From contig JAGLUC010000269.1 of NCBI GenBank assembly GCA_023134955.1, positions 1 to 14,403 on the forward strand: a DNA stretch of 14,403 nucleotides. The letters run 5' to 3'. This DNA is from Methylococcales bacterium. Its GTDB lineage: Bacteria > Pseudomonadota > Gammaproteobacteria > Methylococcales > Methylomonadaceae. The notes below the pieces were generated by a model. It had not been told where the DNA came from, did no database searches, and worked only from the letters and a program-made list of their open reading frames with translations. The translations under genes were made by a program, and so were the position numbers. This document shows positions 6,651 to 13,170 of the stretch, in pieces. The first letter of the stretch is position 1, and every line of letters starts with the position of its first letter.

Positions 6651-7328
6651 CTATTTCATCATGGAGATATGATAAGAAACTGCCTGAATTTCTTTTTCAG
6701 TCATTTTCCTGGCAATTAAATGCATCATGCTATTAGAGATGTTACTACGACTATCTTTTTTAAAGTCAGTAAGAGCTTTAATTAAATAATCTGCATGTTG
6801 CCCTTTTAATGAAGGGAATGCAGCAGGTTTATTACCCTCACCAAAAGGACCGTGACAAGCAATACAGGCAGAGACTTTAGTTTTCAGGTTACCGTTGCGA
6901 TATAAATTATTACCTAATGCTATTAAGTTTTTAACGTCATCAGATTTATCCGTGCTACTTACTTGTTCATCTTCGTCATCATCATCAGAATAGATAACGG
7001 GTAAAGGATTAGATGAAATTTTATTAGAAGCATAAAAAGCAGCAATATCTTCAATGGATTGTTTGCTTAAAGCCATTGCTAAAGGAGCCATCATCGGTGA
7101 GTTTCTATCATTGTTTTTAAAGGCAAATAATTGTTTCTCAATATACTCAGCGTGTTGCCCTGCAAGTTTAGGGAAGGTCGGCATCATGCTATTGCCATCG
7201 TCACCATGGCAGCTTGTACAATTTGATGATTTAGCTTTACCTGCAGAGATATTACCTTCTGCGAACACAGAACTAAATGCAGTGGAAAATACGAGAGCAA
7301 TAGAAAGTAACAGCAGTTTTTTAATCAT
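6651..7328 (-). CDS. Di-haem cytochrome c4
   Basis: A 225-residue precursor with a signal peptide (about 1-23, ending SSVFA) and two covalent haem sites, CTSCH at 37-41 and CIACH at 155-159. Each half repeats the same pattern: CHGxxGxxxxPxFPxLxGQHAxYxxKxLxxFKxxxR, then a methionine region (MMAPLAM at 79-85; SMMHLIARKM at 200-209) that should supply the axial ligand. This is the two-domain cytochrome c4 layout, a periplasmic electron carrier that feeds terminal oxidases. An acidic linker, SDDDDEDEQ (114-122), followed by Ser/Asp-rich sequence separates the halves and makes the protein somewhat long for the family. A strong AGGAG (7335-7339) precedes the ATG. It is divergent from engB and upstream of dsbA. 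Confidence 0.94.
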   Translation of the reverse strand: MIKKLLLLSIALVFSTAFSSVFAEGNISAGKAKSSNCTSCHGDDGNSMMPTFPKLAGQHAEYIEKQLFAFKNNDRNSPMMAPLAMALSKQSIEDIAAFYASNKISSNPLPVIYSDDDDEDEQVSSTDKSDDVKNLIALGNNLYRNGNLKTKVSACIACHGPFGEGNKPAAFPSLKGQHADYLIKALTDFKKDSRSNISNSMMHLIARKMTEKEIQAVSYHISMMK

Positions 7329-7381
7329 CAGGAACTCCTAAGAGGGTTATGTTATTTGAGACTAACTTTGTAGTTAAGCTA

Positions 7382-7387
7382 TATAAT
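7382..7387 (+). promoter_or_regulatory. Possible -10 element of an engB promoter
   Basis: A perfect TATAAT stands about 85 bases before the engB start in the divergent cytochrome c4/engB gap. No good -35 box is at 16-18 bases; TTGAGA (7356-7361) is 20 bases away. In DNA this AT-rich, a chance match is quite possible. Confidence 0.25.
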
Positions 7388-7424
7388 GGCTGTTATTCTA
7401 CTCTAATTTATACTTTTTATGTTT

Positions 7425-7454
7425 AAGAATACACACTAAAAAGTGTCTATTCTT
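7425..7454. promoter_or_regulatory. Long inverted repeat in the engB leader
   Basis: AAGAATA (7425-7431) and ACACT (7433-7437) pair with AGTGT (7442-7446) and TATTCTT (7448-7454). This gives twelve pairs with one symmetric C-C mismatch and an AAAA loop. It ends 17 bases before the GTG start of engB. There is no following T run, so it is not a terminator. It could be a leader hairpin or an operator shared by the divergent cytochrome c4 and engB genes. The role is inferred only from position. Confidence 0.5.
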
Positions 7455-7471
7455 GAGCATGAAGAGTATAT

Positions 7472-8095
7472 GTGATCAACGCGAGATATATGAATCCAGT
7501 TTATCATCAGGCTAAATTTATGCTGAGTGCTTCTCAATTGAGTGAAGCACCTGAAGACCAAGGTAAGGAAATTGCATTTGCAGGGCGTTCTAATGCGGGG
7601 AAGTCTAGTGCGATTAATACATTAACCAGACAAAATGCCTTAGCTCGAATTAGTAAAACCCCTGGGCGAACACAGTTACTTAATTTTTTTGAAATTGATG
7701 AACAGCGAAAGTTTGTAGATTTGCCAGGATACGGCTATGCCAAAGTACCTCTGTCGGTAAAGAAAAAATGGCATAAAATGATGGAAACCTATTTACATCA
7801 GCGAGATGCTTTATGCGGTATTGTATTGGTTATGGATGTCAGGCATCCGTTAACTGAGTTTGATTTGCAGATGATTGAATGGTGTGTCTATAGCGAATTG
7901 CCTTTGCATATTTTACTAACCAAGGCTGATAAATTAAATTACGGAGCCGCTAAAAATACTTTGTTGAAAGTACAGAGGGAATTAGAAGCGGTAAATATTG
8001 CAGTGACCTTGCAATTGTTTTCATCATTAAAAAAAACAGGGATTGATGAGGTACACGATGTGCTTGATCAGTGGTTTGAATTTGAGAATGAGTAA
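7472..8095 (+). CDS. engB: Ribosome biogenesis GTP-binding protein EngB (YsxC/YihA)
   Basis: EngB is an essential TRAFAC-class GTPase needed for assembly of the 50S ribosomal subunit. All five G motifs are visible: G1 GRSNAGKSS (38-46), G2 within SKTPGRTQL (61-69), G3 DLPGYG (83-88), G4 TKAD (150-153) and G5 SSLK (184-187). MDVRHPLTEFDLQMIEW (121-137) is also typical. Length is as expected, about 200 residues. The start is uncertain: GTG at 7472 has GAAGAG (7461-7466) in front of it, while the in-frame ATG at 7490 gives an N-terminus (MNPVYHQAKFMLSA) that matches relatives better. The gene converges on the hydrolase gene, with only 10 bases between stops and no terminator seen. Confidence 0.95.
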   Translation: MINARYMNPVYHQAKFMLSASQLSEAPEDQGKEIAFAGRSNAGKSSAINTLTRQNALARISKTPGRTQLLNFFEIDEQRKFVDLPGYGYAKVPLSVKKKWHKMMETYLHQRDALCGIVLVMDVRHPLTEFDLQMIEWCVYSELPLHILLTKADKLNYGAAKNTLLKVQRELEAVNIAVTLQLFSSLKKTGIDEVHDVLDQWFEFENE

Positions 8096-8105
8096 ATAAG
8101 TATCT

Positions 8106-8993
8106 TTAATCATCAAGAAGATATTCACTACCCTCTTTGGCAATAATAAGCTCACAGTTTAGTTCAGAATGGTTTTTGATGATTTCCTGGTGGATCTGTT
8201 CAAGTTGTGTATCACTACGGGTCGGTTCGTGGTGGGTAAAGATTAACTTTTTGGCATTAGCCAAGGCAGCATGTTTAATTGAAAAGTTATAGGTACCATG
8301 CCCCCAGCCTTTTTTAGAAATATATTCTTCTGTTGTATAGGAAGAGTCCATGATGAGTGCATCAACATCTTTCATAGCTAGAATAATTTCACTTAATTTG
8401 TCATCAACAATTAATTGATATTCGTCATGTCTGCTATCCCCTCGCTCATAAATGTTAAATAAAGGCTCGTAATCCCCGGTAAAAAATATTGACTGACCGT
8501 CACAGTCAATGCGATAACCAAAATTAAGCACAGGGTGACTAAGAAGTATAGGTGTTATTTCGGCACTACCTACAGAGATAGTTTGTCCTGGTTTAATGGT
8601 GTGATGTAAAACGTGGGCATTAAGCTCGGATTCGCGAATGGGGAAATAGCTGTATTGGAGTTGTGTATTTAACGCACGTTCAATACCTTCATTGGTGACA
8701 GGGTCTAGTCCACCATAAATATTGACTTTGTTGCCAGGAATAAAGATAGGTGAAAAAAAAGGAAGTCCTTGAATATGATCCCAATGAGTATGGGTCATAA
8801 AAATATGAGCATTAACAGGAATTTGATCGACTAATTGTTGACCTAATAAATGAATACCCGTACCTGCATCCAAAATAATCAAGTCATTATTATTGGTTTT
8901 AATTTCTATGCAGGTGGTATTGCCACCATATTTGACAGTTGAAGGTCCAGGCGTTGCTATAGATCCTCTGACCCCCCAGAATTTAAATTTCAT
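8106..8993 (-). CDS. Metallo-beta-lactamase-fold metal-dependent hydrolase
   Basis: A 295-residue cytoplasmic protein without signal peptide. It starts MKFKFWGVRGSIATPGP, the opening of a well-known subgroup of MBL-fold hydrolases, followed by KYGGNTTC (21-28) and LDAGTG (41-46). The metal centre is complete: HTHWDH (68-73), His153 in LLSHP, Asp174 in FTGDYEP, and His254-His255 in FTHHEP; MDSSYTTEEY (215-224) is another subgroup mark. This supports a two-metal hydrolase, probably a phosphodiesterase or related activity, but the substrate cannot be read from sequence. A GAGGA sequence lies about a dozen bases before the ATG, rather far for a ribosome-binding site. The HDOD gene lies 129 bases upstream on the same strand, so the two may be co-transcribed. 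Confidence 0.9.
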   Translation of the reverse strand: MKFKFWGVRGSIATPGPSTVKYGGNTTCIEIKTNNNDLIILDAGTGIHLLGQQLVDQIPVNAHIFMTHTHWDHIQGLPFFSPIFIPGNKVNIYGGLDPVTNEGIERALNTQLQYSYFPIRESELNAHVLHHTIKPGQTISVGSAEITPILLSHPVLNFGYRIDCDGQSIFFTGDYEPLFNIYERGDSRHDEYQLIVDDKLSEIILAMKDVDALIMDSSYTTEEYISKKGWGHGTYNFSIKHAALANAKKLIFTHHEPTRSDTQLEQIHQEIIKNHSELNCELIIAKEGSEYLLDD

Positions 8994-9122
8994 TTAGCCT
9001 AAAATCCTCAGGTAAAGATGATTTTTTCATAAAATAGTCGTGCTAAATTAATGCGCCATCTAGGCGATAATGAATAGTTTAGCTAAATATAGCATATATC
9101 AGCAATTGTTTGGGAGTCAGGT

Positions 9123-9986
9123 TTAAATTGATGATACCGAGCCATTAATAAAAGCAAGGGCTTTAGTTTTTAGAATGGATAAATCACCCAGAGAATGGAT
9201 TAATTCATCAAGAGAAAGTCCAAATCGTTTTTGAATATGGAGAGGGAGTTCTTCTACTATAGGGTCACCAATAAAGCCAAAATGTAGTTTTGTACTGATT
9301 TGATTAGCTACAAATACGCAGTCATTTAAAATATTATCTTGATCATCATCATTATGATGATGATTTATGGCGTTAACTAATGACTCTGCCAGCCCCCATT
9401 CCGAGGCAAGTAATTGAACAACTTGAGAATGAGTCATGCCAATAAACTCAAGCTCTGTTACATGAAGAGGGATGTTTTTAGCCGTACTTTTTTCTAAAGC
9501 GAGTTTAAAGTTTTCAGGGTAAAATTCAGCAAAAACAATTTCTCCAAAATCATGAAGTAAGCCCGCAATATAAAAATCACTGCATTCATCCTGTGCAATA
9601 TTAAGTCTTTCGGCTAGCAGACGACAAATTGAAGCAGTCGTTAAGGAGTGCAGAAGATAATCATCAGTATTAAACCTTGCTTTATTATTTGGGTTGAGCA
9701 CGCCCATTGATGCAATATTTAAGGCAAGGTTTTTAATGGTATTAAGACCAATGTGAATGGTGGCATATTGAATAGAGCTTGTTTTTTTTGGTAGACCGTA
9801 AAATCCTGAGTTGATTGCTTTAAGAATTTTAAAGGTCATAACAGGGTCACTTTCAATGACCTGTATTATTTCCTGAGCTGATACATTAATATTGGATGTC
9901 AATTTAACAATTCTACACACACTCCTTGGAAAGGCAGGCATTTTTTCAACAAATGAAATAAGGTCCTCGTGTTGAATATCTGGCAT
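9123..9986 (-). CDS. HDOD domain signalling protein
   Basis: A 287-residue soluble protein made almost entirely of one HDOD domain, a relative of HD phosphohydrolases that usually acts as a regulatory or scaffold module in bacterial signalling. Landmarks are MPAFPRSVCRIVKLTSN (16-32), IESDPVMTFKILKAINSGFYG (44-64), IGLNTIKNLAL (79-89), AGLLHDFGEIVFAEFYP (141-157), MTHSQVVQLLASEWGL (184-199) and NAINHHHND (205-213). HD-type residues His113, His145-Asp146, His186, His209-His211 and Asp222 are present, so metal binding cannot be excluded. No receiver, GGDEF or output domain is attached. A perfect 23-base palindrome encodes the HHHNDDD stretch. No ribosome-binding site is evident before the ATG. 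It sits 95 bases downstream of polA on the same strand. Confidence 0.9.
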   Translation of the reverse strand: MPDIQHEDLISFVEKMPAFPRSVCRIVKLTSNINVSAQEIIQVIESDPVMTFKILKAINSGFYGLPKKTSSIQYATIHIGLNTIKNLALNIASMGVLNPNNKARFNTDDYLLHSLTTASICRLLAERLNIAQDECSDFYIAGLLHDFGEIVFAEFYPENFKLALEKSTAKNIPLHVTELEFIGMTHSQVVQLLASEWGLAESLVNAINHHHNDDDQDNILNDCVFVANQISTKLHFGFIGDPIVEELPLHIQKRFGLSLDELIHSLGDLSILKTKALAFINGSVSSI

Positions 9987-10081
9987 TAAAATAGTTAATT
10001 GAAAGCTAAGCAGTATTAACAGAGCATAGCAGATAAAATCAATAACGTATGTGGATAGCTCTACAAAAAGTCTATAAGTTA

Positions 10082-12826
10082 CTAATGGGCTTCATCCCAA
10101 TTATTACCGATACCAATATCAACAATTAAAGGTACATTTAATTGTGCAGCAGTACGCATGATATTATTGATAGTGTTAGAAAAATCATTAATTTGCTCTT
10201 CAGCTACTTCAAACACCAATTCATCATGCACCTGCATAATCATTTTATTGTTTGAATTGTTTTCTTGTAGCCATTTATCGGTATTAATCATGGCTATTTT
10301 AATAATATCGGCAGCCGTCCCCTGCATAGGGGCATTAATAGCCGTACGTTCGGCATATTGCCGTCTTGCTGCCTGGCGAGAATGAATTTCAGGTAGATAA
10401 AGTCTGCGACCAAAAAGGGTTTCAACATAGCCTTGATCTTTGGCTTGCTCACGAATATCGTCCATATAATTTTTTACCCCTGGGTAACGGCTAAAATATA
10501 AGTTGATATAAGATTGAGCCTGTGAACGGGATAAACCCAGTTGTTTGGCAAGTCCAAAAGCAGACATGCCATAAATCAAACCAAAATTAATGGCTTTTGC
10601 TGAGCGGCGTAAATCAACAGTCACTTGGTCAAGAGCTACTTCAAAAACTTCAGCAGCCGTCGCGCTATGTACATCAATGCCTTTAGAAAAGGCGGTTAAT
10701 AAACCTTCATCAGCAGATAAATGCGCCATAATGCGTAATTCTATTTGCGAGTAATCCGCAGCCATTAATTTATGCCCTTCTGGGGCAATAAAGGCTTGTC
10801 TGATTTTACGCCCCTCGGCACTGCGTACAGGAATATTTTGTAGATTAGGATTAGATGATGAGAGCCTGCCAGTCGCTGCTACTGCCTGGTGGTAAGAGGT
10901 GTGAACACGATTGGTTTTAGTACTCACTTGTTGAGGGAGCTTATCCGTATAAGTAGATTTAAGTTTGCTCATGCTGCGGTATTCAAGAATCAATTTGGGT
11001 AAAGGGTAATCAATCGCTAATTCTTGTAAAACTGATTCAGCAGTAGAAGGTTGTCCTTTGGGGGTTTTCTTTAATACCGGTAGACTTTGTTTATCATAAA
11101 GTATTTCTTGAATTTGTTTGGGTGAGCCCAGGTTAAATGTTTGTCCCGCTAAATCATGTGCATGTTGTTCTTGAGCAATAATATGACCCGCTAATTCCAG
11201 GCTTTGTTGATCCAGCATGGCAGAATCTATTAATACCCCGTTTCTTTCCATACGAGATAAAACAGGAATTAACGGTATTTCAATCTCTTGATAGAGCTTT
11301 TGTAATGATGGCAGGGACTTTAATTTTTCAGCAAGACATTTATGTAGTCGTAAAGTAATGTCAGCATCTTCAGCCGCATAGGGGCTAGCTTGCTCTATAG
11401 GGACTTCTGAAAATAAAATTTGTTTAACCCCTTTGCCGGCAATATCTTCATAATGAATGGTTTCCATGCCTAGGTATTTTTTAGCCAGGTCATCCATATT
11501 ATGTTTGCTTGCGATGCTGTTAAATACATAAGATTCCAGCATGGTATCGTGCTGTATTCCCTGTAGTTCAATATCATAATTGGCAAGCACATTAGCATCA
11601 TATTTTAAATTTTGCCCCAATTTTGCTTTATTGGGGTTTTCTAATAAAGGTTTAAGCTGGTTAAGAATATCTGCTCTATTTAATTGCTCAGGTACGCCAG
11701 AGTAATCATGAGCTAAAGGAATATAAGCGGCTTTTCCTGCTTCAATAGCAAATGAAACACCTACAATTTCAGCCTTTATATACTCCAGGCTGGTTGTTTC
11801 CGTATCAAAAGCAAAAAGATCAGCTTGGTTAAGTTGTTTAAGCCAGCGATCAAAATGATGTTGAGTAAAAATTGTTTCATAGTGTTTACTAATTTCAGGT
11901 GCAGTAAGCTCTTCTTCAATGACCTTTTCAATTACTTTTTCGCTGGCTGTTGAGGTTGCAGGTGTATTTGCAGATAACATTCGTAACCAAGCAGAAAAAC
12001 CAAGATTTTCAACATGCTGCTTTAACTCAGCCTTATCAGGTGACTGACACTTTAGATCAGCCATTGTATAAGGCAGATTAAGGTCAGTTTTTATGGTTGT
12101 CAATTCTCTGGATAAGGGGAGTAAGTCTAAACTGTCACGAAGATTTTCCCCCACCTTGCCTTTTATTTTATCTGCATTTGCAATAATATTATCTAGTGTT
12201 TCGAATTGTTCCAACCATTTTGCAGCCGTTTTTGGGCCAACTTTTGGGACTCCAGGAATATTATCAGCAGAGTCACCCATTAATGCTAAATAGTCGACAA
12301 TTTGCTTAGGGGTTACTCCAAATTTATCAAACACACCTGCAATATCCATAGAGGTTTTAGACATGGTATTTTCAAGAGTGATTTGTTCAGTCACTAACTG
12401 AGCCATATCTTTGTCGCCAGTAGAGATAACTACATTAAACCCTTGTTGTTCAGCATCAATGGCTAATGCCCCCAAAACATCATCGGCTTCAACACCAGAT
12501 TCCATAATTAAAGGGATACCCATGGCACGAATAAGCTGGTGCAAGGGTTTAATTTGCACCCTTAAATCATCAGGCATTGGTGGGCGATGAGCCTTATACT
12601 GGTCGTAAAGATCATGACGAAATGTTTTGCCCGGCGCATCAAAAACAACGGTAAAGTATTCAGTATTATGATCACCAACCAGTTTGCGAAGCATATTAGC
12701 AACACCAAAAATAGCATTAGTAGGTTCTCCTTTCGCGTTGGTTAAAGGAGGAACAGCATGATAGGCGCGAAATAAAAAAGATGAGCCATCGACTAAAACT
12801 AAATGCTTTTGTGATTGATCAGACAT
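10082..12826 (-). CDS. polA: DNA polymerase I
   Basis: Pol I fills gaps and removes RNA primers in replication and repair. The 914-residue protein has all three domains. The 5' nuclease (about 1-290) has VDGSSFLFRAYHA, EADDVLGALA (113-122), STGDKD (135-140) and the GDSADNIPGVPKVGPKTA helix-hairpin-helix (184-201). The 3'-5' exonuclease (about 320-510) has DTE (Asp341, Glu343), Asp410 in LKYDANVL and YAAED (483-487), so proofreading should be intact. The polymerase domain has TGRLSSSNPNLQNIPVR (652-668), motif A DYSQIELR (691-698), motif B RRSAKAINFGLIYG (740-753) and motif C QVHDE (865-869). The linker near 290-320 holds a small KVIEKVIEEEL repeat. The start begins the canonical N-terminus, although no ribosome-binding site is visible. 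It is likely transcribed alone or with the HDOD gene. Confidence 0.97.
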   Translation of the reverse strand: MSDQSQKHLVLVDGSSFLFRAYHAVPPLTNAKGEPTNAIFGVANMLRKLVGDHNTEYFTVVFDAPGKTFRHDLYDQYKAHRPPMPDDLRVQIKPLHQLIRAMGIPLIMESGVEADDVLGALAIDAEQQGFNVVISTGDKDMAQLVTEQITLENTMSKTSMDIAGVFDKFGVTPKQIVDYLALMGDSADNIPGVPKVGPKTAAKWLEQFETLDNIIANADKIKGKVGENLRDSLDLLPLSRELTTIKTDLNLPYTMADLKCQSPDKAELKQHVENLGFSAWLRMLSANTPATSTASEKVIEKVIEEELTAPEISKHYETIFTQHHFDRWLKQLNQADLFAFDTETTSLEYIKAEIVGVSFAIEAGKAAYIPLAHDYSGVPEQLNRADILNQLKPLLENPNKAKLGQNLKYDANVLANYDIELQGIQHDTMLESYVFNSIASKHNMDDLAKKYLGMETIHYEDIAGKGVKQILFSEVPIEQASPYAAEDADITLRLHKCLAEKLKSLPSLQKLYQEIEIPLIPVLSRMERNGVLIDSAMLDQQSLELAGHIIAQEQHAHDLAGQTFNLGSPKQIQEILYDKQSLPVLKKTPKGQPSTAESVLQELAIDYPLPKLILEYRSMSKLKSTYTDKLPQQVSTKTNRVHTSYHQAVAATGRLSSSNPNLQNIPVRSAEGRKIRQAFIAPEGHKLMAADYSQIELRIMAHLSADEGLLTAFSKGIDVHSATAAEVFEVALDQVTVDLRRSAKAINFGLIYGMSAFGLAKQLGLSRSQAQSYINLYFSRYPGVKNYMDDIREQAKDQGYVETLFGRRLYLPEIHSRQAARRQYAERTAINAPMQGTAADIIKIAMINTDKWLQENNSNNKMIMQVHDELVFEVAEEQINDFSNTINNIMRTAAQLNVPLIVDIGIGNNWDEAH

Positions 12827-13012
12827 GAAATTGTGTGGTTGATTGATATATTAGCTAATTTTATCAAGAAGATTGTTCTATGGAGGATTTTTTATCATGA
12901 GGAAAGGATCAGTTGAGATAAGAGTGAATATTGTATATCGCTGAACATGCACTCAGTGAAAGGGCTCACCTTAATGACTGACTGTATAATATCGACATGT
13001 AACAATTATATA
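12827..13012. other. Non-coding gap upstream of polA
   Basis: This is the gene-free part of the 344-base divergent interval between polA and the outer-membrane protein gene; the rest is the MITE and a 32-base tail. It must contain the polA promoter, but I see no clearly spaced -35/-10 pair. The only coding-like signal is GGAGG (12882-12886) ten bases before an ATG opening a 15-codon frame (12897-12944, plus strand), too short to call. No RNA gene is recognised. Confidence 0.5.
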
Positions 13013-13138
13013 TTAATCGTCCAAAAAGTTCTGGCAGGGTATTTTGACACTATTTTATTAACACATTTCGTAGCCCGTATTACGTAAACTTGATACGGGC
13101 TGCTTTTTCATTACTGCGAATATTTTTGGAACGATTAA
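13013..13138. mobile_element. MITE-like element, short copy (126 bp)
   Basis: A second copy of the element at 6473-6649. The left end TTAATCGTCCAAAAA (13013-13027) is matched by the right end TTTTTGGAACGATTAA (13123-13138), with one extra base on the right. Interior blocks are shared with the long copy: AAGTTCTGG, AGGGTATTTTGA, TTTTATTAACACAT, GTAGCCCGTAT, ATACGGG, TTGGAACGATTAA. The equivalent span of the long copy (6476-6646) is 171 bases, so this copy is exactly 45 shorter, and the missing piece is the segment between two CCCGTAT repeats. It has no coding capacity. It lies 32 bases before the start of the outer-membrane protein gene. Confidence 0.82.
13072..13108 (+). terminator. Intrinsic terminator-like hairpin inside the short MITE
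   Basis: AGCCCGTAT (13072-13080) pairs perfectly with ATACGGGCT (13093-13101) around a 12-base loop, followed by GC and five T (13104-13108). It has the form of a plus-strand terminator and lies upstream of the outer-membrane protein gene with no other plus-strand gene before it. It could therefore act as an attenuator in that gene's leader, or simply block stray transcription. Confidence 0.55.
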
Positions 13139-13170
13139 CATTAGATAATTTTAGTTATTTTTAATACCGT

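Noticed and set aside
9987..10081. A Spot 42/ErsA-type small RNA, expected between polA and engB in some gammaproteobacteria
   Set aside because: The space between polA and engB holds two protein genes. The small gaps at 8994-9122 and 9987-10081 show no strong hairpin followed by a T run on either strand.
10158..12293. Plus-strand open frames (10158-10385, 12093-12293) opposite polA
   Set aside because: They are antisense shadows of polymerase motifs and have no recognisable features of their own.
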